A stretch of 64,000 nucleotides of DNA from Rufibacter sp. XAAS-G3-1 (GTDB lineage Bacteria; Bacteroidota; Bacteroidia; Cytophagales; Hymenobacteraceae), in contig NZ_JABFAM010000011.1 in the NCBI RefSeq assembly GCF_013623775.1, positions 111,617-175,616 of the forward strand, given 5' to 3'. This document shows, piece after piece, positions 56,575 through 63,742 of this stretch. The notes beneath the pieces are model-generated. The model did no database searches. It was not told the DNA's origin and worked only from the letters and a program-made list of their open reading frames with translations. The stretch's first letter is position 1. Every line of letters begins with the position of its first letter. The translations under genes and the position numbers were made by a program.

Positions 56575-56615
56575 CCTGTTTTTGGCCTCATATCATAAAA
56601 ACAGACCGAAAGCGG
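56575..56615. repeat. Family A palindrome
   Basis: CCTGTTTTTGGCCTCATATC with AAAAACAGACCGAAAGCGGG; about 85 bp after the DUF3298 stop. Confidence 0.55.
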
Positions 56616-56731
56616 GTGTTCTTTTCTGGCAGCAGTGCCTACTTCTTTGCAGGCTGCCTTGCATCAAACTGCAAAAGGAAACCCGTGTAGGCTTCCTTTT
56701 CAATCTATGTTTTTACTTGTTTGAAAGTGGC

Positions 56732-57142
56732 TTATTGGTCAAGAGGCTGTAAAACCCAGCGCATGGCCTCCTCGCGGCTTTCAAATTCCATCAAGACCAT
56801 GTCTCCCAGGTCACCCCCGCGTTTCACAAGCTGTTCTATGGCCATTTGGTTGAAAATATCCTCTGACACCACGGTAGCGTTCCGCAAGATGGTACTGTCT
56901 CTGAGCGCCGGAAAGGCGAACTCGCGAAACCACACCTGGTCTACCTGCCTGATGGCTTTCATCTTACGGTTATTGGCGAGCCAGCGCAGGGGCTTGTGTT
57001 CCTGTATCAGCCGCACGCACATGGTAATGGCTTCTCTAAACTCTTCGCTGTTCAGGAACCCGGTCGCCTCGGCAATCCCCAATTGGTACTGATCGTCATA
57101 CGTCAGGGTGAAAACGTGATTCTTAAAGTAGGTGGTCACCAT
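56732..57142 (-). CDS. SpoIIAA/STAS-like protein, paralogue 1
   Basis: 136 residues. It shares with the gene at 58744-59181 an N-terminal strand pair, then NNRKMKAIRQVDQVWF (DNRKMKAIRQVNQQWF in the paralogue), then VSEDIFNQMAIEQL. The length and alternating strand-helix pattern fit the SpoIIAA-like/STAS fold (PF11964). Bacteroidota have many such standalone proteins without assigned function. It lies 114 bp downstream of a 52-residue ORF behind an attenuator-like leader and may be cotranscribed with it. Confidence 0.8.
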   Translation of the reverse strand: MVTTYFKNHVFTLTYDDQYQLGIAEATGFLNSEEFREAITMCVRLIQEHKPLRWLANNRKMKAIRQVDQVWFREFAFPALRDSTILRNATVVSEDIFNQMAIEQLVKRGGDLGDMVLMEFESREEAMRWVLQPLDQ

Positions 57143-57256
57143 GTTTAGTAAAGTTGCGCCAAATCAGACGGTGTTTTGTACGAGAATTGAGAAAATAAAG
57201 GAAAAACGGACGGGAAGAAACCTTGGTGAGCCTTTTTCTGCGGCGGCATTACCGGT

Positions 57257-57415
57257 TTATACCAGCCTTACTTCTAGGGTGGAGATCAGGCTGGGTAGTT
57301 TCCCAGAATATTTTTCTATGTCTTTCAGGCTGTCATGGGCTTCCTCAATCTTGCCGGAACGCAGGTGTATCAGATGCATGGCGGTGGTCAGCAGTTCGGG
57401 GTACAGTTTAGACAT
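57257..57415 (-). CDS. Small 52-residue helical protein behind a structured leader
   Basis: 52 residues, ATG at 57413-57415 and TAA at 57257-57259. It starts MSKLYPELLTTAMHLIHL and runs as two amphipathic helices (LYPELLTTAMHLIHLRSG, then IEEAHDSLKDIEKYS), like a single TPR hairpin. The heptad-like spacing and lack of rare codons argue that it is real, and the antisense open frame over the same DNA has no such pattern. No Shine-Dalgarno is seen. The leader contains three mutually exclusive pairings ending 10 bases before the ATG. The SpoIIAA-like gene follows at 57142. Confidence 0.6.
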   Translation of the reverse strand: MSKLYPELLTTAMHLIHLRSGKIEEAHDSLKDIEKYSGKLPSLISTLEVRLV

Positions 57416-57426
57416 GGGGCAGGTGG

Positions 57427-57523
57427 CTGTACCGTACCGCGCCGATTGCCCTGAACCACGACGGTACAGGGTAACGTCGCTACGGAATACCCGGCCATGT
57501 AGCCTCGTTACCCTGTAACGAGG
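57427..57523 (-). promoter_or_regulatory. Attenuator-like leader with alternative pairings
   Basis: On the minus-strand RNA four segments follow in order. 1: CCTCGUUAC; 2: (UACAGG)GUAACGAGG; 3: CGUUACCCUGUACCGU; 4: ACGGUACAG. 1:2 pair over 9 bp. UACAGGGUAACG of segment 2 pairs with CGUUACCCUGUA of segment 3 over 12 bp. CUGUACCGU of segment 3 pairs with segment 4 over 9 bp. Each pairing excludes its neighbour. Segment 4 ends 11 bases before the AUG at 57415. Positions: 1-2 at 57523-57503, 3 at 57476-57461, 4 at 57435-57427. Confidence 0.55.
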
Positions 57524-57644
57524 TACTTGTGCTAAGGGAATGCGACCTGCCTTTCCTTAGCCTGACGGCTAGGGTGAGCACACCAACAGGGGCGGCTGGG
57601 TTGTCTATTCCTGTGCTTTACTAGAGCAGGTTCTTTGCATTATA

Positions 57645-57700
57645 TGTTACCCTCAAAGAATTTTGTGGGCGAACCGGATAACGCTTGATTAAAGCTAAGT
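57645..57700. repeat. Decayed family B copy
   Basis: TGTTACCCTCAAAGAATTTTGTGGGCGAAC matches the left arm of family B at about three quarters of positions; the right arm is not recognisable. Confidence 0.45.
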
Positions 57701-57766
57701 ACGCGGACAAAACAGGCCCTCTACAGACAAGTAATTAACTGGACAGAAACAACCATCTCCTCTCCT

Positions 57767-57800
57767 TGCCATCCTGAAAGGGATCTCGGTCTTGAACGGC
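57767..57800. repeat. Family B left-arm remnant
   Basis: TGCCATCCTGAAAGGGATCT then CTTGAACGG; the rest of the element is gone. Confidence 0.45.
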
Positions 57801-57915
57801 TATGGCGCTTATTGACAGCTACTCTAGTTTCCCACAAAATGATCCTGCTAGAAGGGAAAAATAGACAGTTTAATTTGTCCTGCTACTTAACCAACACAAG
57901 GGCTTGGCACGTGGC

Positions 57916-58416
57916 TTACTTGTCTTCTTGCATCACCACGCTAATGCTGCCGCTGCGTTCTAAACAAGCCGTTGACACTTTGCTTATATCTTCGGGACTT
58001 CCCTTTGTGCGTAGCGTCTCTAAGATATCGTTTTCCGTTATGTTGTGCGCCCGCATGATATCCTTCAGGAATTTCCCGTCTCTTACCAAGGTCACGGTTT
58101 TGCCTTTGATCATGTCGCTTATATTGCCTCCGGTTCTGAAAGCTAGCACCGCCATAAGCCTGTGCAGCAAGATGAGCACCAGCCCGGCGGCAAGGGTAGG
58201 CCAGAAGGGAGAGTTGCCCGTAATTGCCCGGCTCATAATAGAACCATACATTACCCCCAGCACAATGTCAAAGGCGCTGTGCCTCCCAAAAATGCGTTTG
58301 TTGGCAATACGCACATATGCCAAAGAAATAAAGAAGACCATTACCGCCCTAGCCGACATTTGCCACCAGTTCAGTTTCTCTTCACCAATACCCAGAACAA
58401 ATTCAAGAGTTTCCAT
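57916..58416 (-). CDS. DUF421 (YetF-like) membrane protein
   Basis: 166 residues. Three membrane helices (about 20-42, 52-70, 73-92), with KRIFGRHSAFDIVLGVMYGSIMSRAI being the family signature, followed by the small soluble YetF C-terminal domain (KGKTVTLVRDGKFLKDIMRAHNITENDILETLR). The family is widespread and common in stress or sporulation contexts; its activity is unknown. It is somewhat shorter than the ~220-residue Bacillus versions, which have a longer C-terminal domain. Confidence 0.87.
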   Translation of the reverse strand: METLEFVLGIGEEKLNWWQMSARAVMVFFISLAYVRIANKRIFGRHSAFDIVLGVMYGSIMSRAITGNSPFWPTLAAGLVLILLHRLMAVLAFRTGGNISDMIKGKTVTLVRDGKFLKDIMRAHNITENDILETLRTKGSPEDISKVSTACLERSGSISVVMQEDK

Positions 58417-58743
58417 CGCCTAAACAAACGGAACCCAGGGAAGAGGGTTTCTATTCTAGCGCTAAGCAGGCAAAATCTTTCCGGCTATACCTATGCGTTC
58501 CCGTTTAGGGGCCAGAATCTGGAAAACAGCCCGAAAACAGGAGCCTAGGAGATTGTTTTCTCTATTTCTCAGGACTAGATTGTGAGAGGCCGTCTTCGCT
58601 CCTGCCTAAGTCAGGATGGGGGTGAAGGCGGGTCTGGAACTGCAAATTTGTCTGGCGCCGGCCAGGGTGGCCCTGGGCGGCGGGCGCTTTCTACTACCGT
58701 GCGGTCTGTTTCAGCACGGCTGTATTTGCGGGAGAAGAAAGCG
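58417..58743. other. Gap with one family A copy and GC-rich sequence
   Basis: Aside from the family A copy, 58640-58700 is GC-rich and loosely resembles 49190-49250 (shared GGCCAGGG...GGGCGGC...CTTTCTAC-type blocks). I see no gene; a 70-codon open frame reaching 58794 runs antisense into the SpoIIAA-like gene. Confidence 0.45.
58501..58541. repeat. Family A palindrome
   Basis: CCGTTTAGGGGCCAGAATCTG with GAAAACAGCCCGAAAACAGG, about 85 bp upstream of the DUF421 start. Confidence 0.6.
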
Positions 58744-59181
58744 CTAAAGTGGCTCTTTACTTTTGGCGGTCACCGGTACCAAAGGCTCCATTAACCAAAG
58801 CAAAGCCTCGGTTTCCTCCTTGAAATCATGGAGAGCTAAATGCTCTATGTTGCCAGCGCGCTGGTACAACTGCTCTACGGCCATCTTGTTGAATAAATCT
58901 TCAGACACCAGGGTGGCCATGCGGCGCAAAGAGCTGCGCAGCAGACGGGGCATGATATTCTCCAGAAACCATTGCTGGTTTACTTGCCGAATGGCTTTCA
59001 TTTTACGGTTATCGGCGAACCAGCGGGTGATGCCTTTCTCTTCAACCAGCTCAATGCACTTCAAAGACGCCTCCTGAAACTGCTGAGTGCCCAGGAAACC
59101 ATTCCACACCGCATAGGCCGTTAAGCGCTCCTCGTCAAAACTTAAGGTAAGGCCACCAGATTGAAAGTAAACTTTTCTCAT
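58744..59181 (-). CDS. SpoIIAA/STAS-like protein, paralogue 2
   Basis: 145 residues. Same plan as the protein at 56732-57142: ADNRKMKAIRQVNQQWFLEN and VSEDLFNKMAVEQLYQRAGN align closely, while the N- and C-termini differ. The shared block is far more alike than the ends, so the invariant RKMKAIRQV-QWF segment is probably the functional face. No kinase or anti-sigma gene adjoins it, so the classic SpoIIAA partner-switch role is not shown. Confidence 0.8.
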   Translation of the reverse strand: MRKVYFQSGGLTLSFDEERLTAYAVWNGFLGTQQFQEASLKCIELVEEKGITRWFADNRKMKAIRQVNQQWFLENIMPRLLRSSLRRMATLVSEDLFNKMAVEQLYQRAGNIEHLALHDFKEETEALLWLMEPLVPVTAKSKEPL

Positions 59182-59583
59182 ACAGAATAAAATAACGCAG
59201 CCTTACGTCCTTGAGAGACTTCTCCCTTTACGGTTGGCCTTTTCTGCCTCTCAAGTGCTGCCTAATCCGCCATTATGTAGAAACCACATCGTACTTATAC
59301 ATAGCGGAACATACACCTGCATATACGCAGACAAACGGGAGAGGAAGGCCTCTTTACGCCTAAAAACCTGTTGTTTTTACGGTAAGCGCCAGGTAGAAGT
59401 AGCCTTAGAAAATAGCCAATGACCTGTCATATTTCCGCCGTTTGCAGACTGTCAAAATAACATTATCACCCTATTTTATATTGACATTATGTCTTGACAT
59501 GGATGTACAAGTGCCTTTACGGGCATTGGTACGCCCTTTGCAATAGGCCTTTCAGAAAATAAGACAGGAAGAGGAGAAGCAAC
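59182..59583. other. Divergent gap between SpoIIAA-like and Hsp20-like genes
   Basis: AT-rich in its second half. It shows TGTCAA (59450-59455) opposed by two TTGACA copies (59481-59486 and 59494-59499), possibly operator or promoter elements of the plus-strand small heat-shock genes. No gene or family A copy seen. Confidence 0.45.
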
Positions 59584-59964
59584 ATGAAGCTGATTAAAGA
59601 TAAAAAGTTCTTACAGAACATAGCGCAATATATAGACGTCACCAACACCATTGGCGGTGGGGTTGTCCAGCCGCAGGTGAACATGGTGAAACGCAAAAAA
59701 GGGGCGGTTTTACAGGTGTTGTTGCCGGGCGTGTCTCCTGAGCAATGCCAGGTACTGCTGGACAAAAACCAACTCACCATTATGGCTCTGCACCAGAGCG
59801 AGCAGCATCCGGCCATGCAGGTTCCGCTGTTTCACCAGAGTTTCCTGCTGCCGCCCTACGTAGATTTCAGTGATCTCACAGTGGTGCATGAAGGCAGTGC
59901 GTTGCGGGTACATATTCCATACCTGCCCCAAGGCCCAAGGTTCTTAGAGATTGAGCAACGTTAA
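59584..59964 (+). CDS. Divergent Hsp20-like protein
   Basis: 126 residues with a strong GAGGAG upstream of the ATG. The beta-sandwich pattern of the alpha-crystallin domain is visible: AVLQVLLPGVSPEQCQVLLDKNQLTI matches the core strands and the LPGV motif, and HEGSALRVHIPY matches the G-x-L strand. It lacks the usual C-terminal I-x-I motif and has a short N-terminus. It may be a partner or regulator of the canonical Hsp20 encoded 347 bp downstream. Assignment rests on the LPGV and G-x-L patterns. Confidence 0.7.
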   Translation: MKLIKDKKFLQNIAQYIDVTNTIGGGVVQPQVNMVKRKKGAVLQVLLPGVSPEQCQVLLDKNQLTIMALHQSEQHPAMQVPLFHQSFLLPPYVDFSDLTVVHEGSALRVHIPYLPQGPRFLEIEQR

Positions 59965-60003
59965 GATAAAAGAGAAGCCCAGGAGAACTTGTTTCTGAGC
60001 TTC

Positions 60004-60071
60004 TTTTCTGAAACCAGGCTTAAAACGGCCCTCGTGTTTTTCTGAAACCAGGCTTAAAACGGCCCTCGTGT
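60004..60071. repeat. Tandem 34-bp duplication of a family A right arm
   Basis: The unit begins TTTTCTGAAACCAGGCTTAA and ends GGCCCTCGTGT; it is repeated exactly at 60004-60037 and 60038-60071. The exact identity suggests a recent slippage event. Confidence 0.85.
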
Positions 60072-60076
60072 TTTAA

Positions 60077-60242
60077 GAGCTTGTTTAACTTTTGGATTGG
60101 TAAGCGAAAACGGCAAGAGCACGGTTCTCCGGAAGCGGTTTTTGAGCCTCGTAGCAGCGCTACGAAGGCGATAAAAGCGCGAACGCAGGTTCTCTTGCTA
60201 GTATCTGGTTTGCAGCATGAAAGACAAAGCTTAAGCATGCTC
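60077..60242. mobile_element. Family C MITE-like element, copy 2
   Basis: 166 bp bounded by GAGCTTGTTTAACTTTT and, in reverse, GAGCATGCTTAAGCTTT. It is flanked by TAA on both sides, a possible 3-bp target duplication as made by IS5-type transposases. It is the reverse complement of the element at 36013-36173. Confidence 0.75.
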
Positions 60243-60310
60243 TAAGGCGATTCTTAGCGGAGGCAGAAACCAAGTCTGCCTATGTTTCACTAATTAAAGA
60301 AGGTACAATT

Positions 60311-60871
60311 ATGAACACTCAACGTTTAGGAAGCGGCTTTGAGGACATGATGCCGCAAACGTTCAGCAGCATGCTGGACAGATTCTTTAATGATTCTGTG
60401 AACAGCCGTGAGCGGTTGAACAGGTTCAGCCCTCTGGTAGACACCTGTGAAACCGAAAACGGCTTTGAGTTGGAGATGGCCCTCCCCGGCATGAAGAAAG
60501 AAGACATCCATCTTGATTTTCAGCAGGGACGTCTGACCATCTCTGGGGAGCGGCAATTCAAGAATGAGCAGAAAGACAAACGCTACCACCTCATTGAAAG
60601 CCAATACGGTTCTTTCAGCCGCTCTTTCCAGTTCCCAGACACCGTGAAGCCCGATAGCATTGAGGCTGTGTTTGAGAATGGCGTCTTGCACGTTCGGGTT
60701 CCTAAAGACGAGCAGAAAACGGCTCGCCGCCGCATTGAGATACGGGAAGGAAACTCCCAGACCATGCGGTTAGATGAAAACACGAAAACCCTGGAGCAGG
60801 AAGTAAAAATCAACCCTTCCTCCTCTAAGAAGAAACAGCCTACTTTAGCGCATGAGAACGGCACGCACTAA
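60311..60871 (+). CDS. Hsp20/alpha-crystallin small heat-shock protein
   Basis: 186 residues. N-terminal helical part (MLDRFFNDS), alpha-crystallin domain about 45-145 (PLVDTCETENGFELEMALPGM, GRLTISGER, ENGVLHVRVPK), then a long polar C-terminal tail (about 145-186). ALPGM and ENGVLHV are the family signatures. The I-x-I-like element is RRIEIRE. It is an ATP-independent holdase forming oligomers. It has its own strong terminator. Heat regulation is not visible in the sequence; no CIRCE element was found. Confidence 0.93.
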   Translation: MNTQRLGSGFEDMMPQTFSSMLDRFFNDSVNSRERLNRFSPLVDTCETENGFELEMALPGMKKEDIHLDFQQGRLTISGERQFKNEQKDKRYHLIESQYGSFSRSFQFPDTVKPDSIEAVFENGVLHVRVPKDEQKTARRRIEIREGNSQTMRLDENTKTLEQEVKINPSSSKKKQPTLAHENGTH

Positions 60872-60894
60872 GCAAGCGGCCTGAAAACCCTTCA

Positions 60895-60928
60895 ACAGAA
60901 AGGCACCACAGTTGTGGTGCCTTTCTGT
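60895..60928 (+). terminator. Terminator of the Hsp20 gene
   Basis: ACAGAAAGGCACCACA pairs exactly with TGTGGTGCCTTTCTGT (16-bp arms, GT centre), 24 bp after the stop codon. A partial U-run (GTGTTTAT) follows. Confidence 0.8.
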
Positions 60929-60974
60929 GTTTATCTACTTTTGAAAGCTTTTTATGACCGGTGGCCGGGCACTT

Positions 60975-61208
60975 TTACCCTTGTCTACCGCTGCTCAAGG
61001 CTGAGTTTCCAGTCCCGGAGTTATCAGGAATACTGCCTGGGTTAATAGAACTATGGGTAGTCTGGCCTGGGGTGGCAGGCTGGTTAGGCCCACCGCCAGA
61101 AATACGGGTTGTGGTTCCTTCTGGGGCAGCGCCTGCTTTGTTGGCCCGTACGTAGTACACGGTGACAAACAATGCTATAATCAATAAAATACATAAGGCA
61201 ATGAACAT
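60975..61208 (-). CDS. Small single-pass membrane protein with low-complexity tail
   Basis: 77 residues: one membrane helix at the start (about 2-20, FIALCILLIIALFVTVYYV), then a basic residue and a Gly/Pro/Ser/Thr/Asn-rich tail. AAGAGACC precedes the ATG. No family recognised. It is convergent with the Hsp20 gene and divergent to the next gene. The hydrophobic segment and clean start make it likely real. Confidence 0.6.
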   Translation of the reverse strand: MFIALCILLIIALFVTVYYVRANKAGAAPEGTTTRISGGGPNQPATPGQTTHSSINPGSIPDNSGTGNSALSSGRQG

Positions 61209-61366
61209 GGTCTCTTGAAGTTAAGTGAAACATACGGCTTCTCTCTTTTACTCAGTTTTCTGCCTGCTGTTGCGCTTTCTGGCGTATATTCCTCTCTACC
61301 AACCGCTTTTATCTTTTTTTCTCTAGCTTTATCATAGAGAAGCCACTTTTTCGTTTATTTATTGCT

Positions 61367-62125
61367 ATGACAAAAAAATTATATTTACTGGTTTTCTTCT
61401 GCTGGGCCGCGGCAGAATGTAGTTGGGCCCAACTAGGCACTACCTCGGGGCAGCCTTACTTTATAGAATTGCAGACCGGCGAACGCGTGTACGCCAGCCG
61501 GCTCCAATTTAAAAGCCCTGTCTTCAAACAAAACTTTTTCCTGCTGGACGACTCTCTCAAGTATGCCCCAGAAATGGTGAAAAACTTCCAAAGCCAGGAA
61601 GGATACTTTGCCCGGGTAGATGCAGGACGGCGCTTCAGTGACTTTGCCCAACGGGAACAAGCCGGGCGCGTGTCTACTTACTTCGTGTACCGCACAGATT
61701 ACAACTCGTATGCCCCGGGCATTGGCATAGGAATGGGCGGTTATGGCATGGGTGGCTATGGCATGGGAGGGTTCGGTTACCCTTCGCAACGGCGCGTGTA
61801 CTACTTTGCGAAGGAGAATGAGCCCTTGCAACCCCTCACCTACAAAAACCTGCGGGTGGCCTTGTCTGACAACCCTGGTAGTATTGAAGCCCTACAGGAT
61901 TACAAAAGAGGGCAGAACATTCAAACGGGTATGTCTGTGGCGGGCGCAGGCTTAATGGTGGCTGGTATTACGCAACAGTTCCGGAGCGGGAATTCTGCGT
62001 CTGGCGTGTCTCCGCTGCTGTTGGTGGGTGCAGGCATCTCTCTTATCCCGCAGCTTTTAAGGCTGGTTAAAAAAGACAGACTGGCCGAGGCCATTGACAT
62101 CTACAACTACACACCCAAACAATAG
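61367..62125 (+). CDS. Secreted protein of unknown function with glycine-rich loop
   Basis: 252 residues with a signal peptide (about 1-21, ends SWAQ). A beta-rich first half (YFIELQTGERVYASRLQ) is followed by a Gly/Met/Tyr repeat (GMGGYGMGGYGMGGFGY, about 124-140), and then by a hydrophobic segment (about 188-203) and another (about 212-228) that may be membrane-associated. I recognise no family. Some Bacteroidota proteins with a similar N-terminal segment occur as envelope proteins of unknown role. Confidence 0.65.
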   Translation: MTKKLYLLVFFCWAAAECSWAQLGTTSGQPYFIELQTGERVYASRLQFKSPVFKQNFFLLDDSLKYAPEMVKNFQSQEGYFARVDAGRRFSDFAQREQAGRVSTYFVYRTDYNSYAPGIGIGMGGYGMGGYGMGGFGYPSQRRVYYFAKENEPLQPLTYKNLRVALSDNPGSIEALQDYKRGQNIQTGMSVAGAGLMVAGITQQFRSGNSASGVSPLLLVGAGISLIPQLLRLVKKDRLAEAIDIYNYTPKQ

Positions 62126-62137
62126 TCTTTAAGCGTG

Positions 62138-62196
62138 TTCTTTCAAAAGCAGAGGGCCCACACTTTACAGGTGTGGGCCCTCTGCTTTTGAAAGAA
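62138..62196. terminator. Bidirectional terminator, perfect 26-bp stem
   Basis: TTCTTTCAAAAGCAGAGGGC and on to CACAC (62138-62163) is exactly complementary to 62171-62196, with a 7-base loop TTTACAG. It lies between convergent genes and has T/A-rich ends on both sides. Confidence 0.88.
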
Positions 62197-62234
62197 CTGG
62201 GGAAGTGATGTATTACAAAAGGGCGTCTACGCGA

Positions 62235-62549
62235 TTATAGCTTCGCGCTTTTGCCGGGTGCTTCTGGGGTTTTAGCGGCAGTCGCTTTTTTTGCTTTTTT
62301 GGCTTTGAGGTAAGCATTCAGCACATAACCCGCTTCGCCGTCAATCTGCACCAGAGACCACTCATTGTTTTGTTTCCGCATGACAATAATCTCGTCCTCA
62401 GAACCCAGCACGCGCACTACCTCTCCCCCAAGCACAGGCTGACGGTACATTCTCACTTTTTCTGAGTTCACCCGGCTGGTTGGGCCTTGGGCGAATACTG
62501 ATACTACTTGCATGCAAACTAGGGCGAAAATAAAGAATAAACGTTTCAT
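62235..62549 (-). CDS. Secreted SH3-like domain protein
   Basis: 104 residues. Signal peptide about 1-20 (ends VFAQ), an SH3b-like fold (VRMYRQPVLGGEVVRVLGSED, EWSLVQIDGEAGYVLNAYL; about 30-80) and a Lys/Ala-rich tail. Bacterial SH3 domains bind peptidoglycan or peptides in the envelope. The basic tail could contact the cell wall or lipopolysaccharide. Convergent with the preceding gene through the shared terminator. Confidence 0.82.
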   Translation of the reverse strand: MKRLFFIFALVCMQVVSVFAQGPTSRVNSEKVRMYRQPVLGGEVVRVLGSEDEIIVMRKQNNEWSLVQIDGEAGYVLNAYLKAKKAKKATAAKTPEAPGKSAKL

Positions 62550-62910
62550 GGTTTTAAAATTTTAATGGGTTGTAGATGAAAATAAATGCCTTACTATTTT
62601 TCAATTTTAAGCCTCCTAAAAACACCTTTTATTAGTAAAAAGGACGTAAAGATCCAGGGCACTTTCGCGCCTATTATTTTTTATGTTGTTTTCTTTATGT
62701 TTGTGTTATATTCTAATAGATGCAGAATCTAAAAGAAGGTTGCTTGGGGCTGAAAAAAATTTTGTTAATGTTTTGTTAACAAATACCTGGTTCCTGTAAA
62801 TTCTCTATCAAAGGCTAATCGTTTGTTCCTGTAGCCTATTTACAAGTTGCGTGCCATTCAATTAAATACTTGAATATCAGTTGATTAATATCAATAACTC
62901 AATCAATCAT

Positions 62911-62947
62911 TGTCCGGTGCCGTACACATATTTCTTAAAACCGGACA
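62911..62947. promoter_or_regulatory. TGTCCGGT/ACCGGACA inverted repeat
   Basis: Exact 8-bp arms with a 21-bp AT-rich spacer in the divergent gap; possible regulator site. It resembles the TGTCCA/TGGACA enhancer site at 10633 only in the first five bases. Confidence 0.35.
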
Positions 62948-63184
62948 CTTATAAGCCTATATTTCCCTATGGGGCATAAAAACTAGTTAAACTCCCCTCT
63001 CGTTCTCTCCATTGCTTTTCTGCCAAAGGCGTCTGTCTTCCAGATAAAAAATCAGAAATCTATAATCAATGTTTCTACTTACATTCTTTCGCTCAGAATT
63101 TCTCAGATTAAAAGTCTTCCTAAATCACCTTATCACCTCCTTTACAGATCAAATATAGGAGGGCTATTTTCTTAAAACCATACA

Positions 63185-63210
63185 TTAAATGTTAATTAAC
63201 AGACATTTAA
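63185..63210. promoter_or_regulatory. TTAAATGT/ACATTTAA inverted repeat upstream of the GNAT gene
   Basis: Exact 8-bp arms with a 10-bp spacer, about 70 bp before the likely -7 element. Possible operator; AT-rich chance cannot be excluded. Confidence 0.3.
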
Positions 63211-63253
63211 CGTTACCGGAGTTTAGCCGCCTTTATTTAACCTTTCGTTAGTA

Positions 63254-63288
63254 TTTGTTTTACCCCACCGCCATACTCCGTACTTTTG
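63254..63288 (+). promoter_or_regulatory. Promoter of the GNAT acetyltransferase gene
   Basis: TACTTTTG (63281-63288) fits TANNTTTG, and TTTG (63254-63257) lies 23 bases upstream, slightly further than usual. The ATG is 19 bases after the -7 element. Confidence 0.5.
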
Positions 63289-63307
63289 GGCTTGAATTCT
63301 CTACTTT

Positions 63308-63742
63308 ATGGCTACACACCTCCAAATAAGGGAAATAACCGAGTTGACTGAGATGCTGCAGCAGTTTCCGTTGATTCAGTACCTGAACCCACACATGGAA
63401 TCTTCCCGCTACGAAACCCTGCTTCGTCTCATGCTGCCCCAGCAGTACCGCATGGTGGGCGTCTTTGACGGCCCCGCCTGTGTTGGGCTTTCTGGCTATT
63501 GGCTAGGCACCAAACTGTACAGCGGCAAATACCTGGAAATAGACAACTTTGTGGTAGATGAACAGTACCGCTCGCAGGGCATAGGAAAACTTCTCCTAGA
63601 TTGGCTTACGGCTGAGGCGGCAAAGCACCAGTGTGAGACCATGATGCTTGATGCGTACGTGGTGAACCATGCGGCCCATAAATTCTATCTGCGGGAAGGA
63701 TTTGTCATCAAAGGTTTCCACTTCCTGAAAAGGCTGGGATAA
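63308..63742 (+). CDS. GNAT-family N-acetyltransferase
   Basis: 144 residues, a complete single GNAT fold. The core is VVDEQYRSQGIGKLLLDW (about 80-97), containing the acetyl-CoA pyrophosphate loop Q/R-x-x-G-I-G, followed by MMLDAYVVNHAAHKFYLREGF, the C-terminal strand and helix motif with the usual Asn/Tyr. The N-terminal substrate-binding part gives no clue to the acceptor (small amine or protein). No export signal. Beyond it, to 64000, no further gene is recognised. Confidence 0.9.
   Translation: MATHLQIREITELTEMLQQFPLIQYLNPHMESSRYETLLRLMLPQQYRMVGVFDGPACVGLSGYWLGTKLYSGKYLEIDNFVVDEQYRSQGIGKLLLDWLTAEAAKHQCETMMLDAYVVNHAAHKFYLREGFVIKGFHFLKRLG

Larger units (their letters stand above)
57416..57915. 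other. Gap between the small-protein gene and the DUF421 gene
   Basis: Besides the leader above it contains two decayed family B copies: about 57645-57700 (TGTTACCCTCAAAGAATTTT start) and about 57767-57800 (GCCATCCTGAAAGGGATCT start). No other gene is recognised. Confidence 0.55.
59965..60310. other. Repeat-filled gap between the two Hsp20-type genes
   Basis: It contains a tandem duplication of half family A (60004-60071) and a family C element (60077-60242). The last 60 bp lead to the Hsp20 gene with AAGGT before its ATG. Confidence 0.65.
62550..63307. other. 758-bp AT-rich intergenic region
   Basis: No gene recognised. It holds the promoter regions of two divergent genes, an inverted repeat TGTCCGGT/ACCGGACA (62911-62947), a TTAAATGT/ACATTTAA inverted repeat (63185-63210) and the GNAT promoter. 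A TTTTTGTTAATGTTTTGTTAAC stretch near 62760 is low-complexity. Confidence 0.55.

Noticed and set aside
57132..57518. Plus-strand open frame over the small-protein region
   Set aside because: The minus strand encodes a 52-residue protein with a helical pattern; the plus frame has no pattern and runs through the hairpin leader.
58582..58794. 70-codon plus-strand frame
   Set aside because: Overlaps the SpoIIAA-like gene antisense and begins in GC-rich non-coding sequence.
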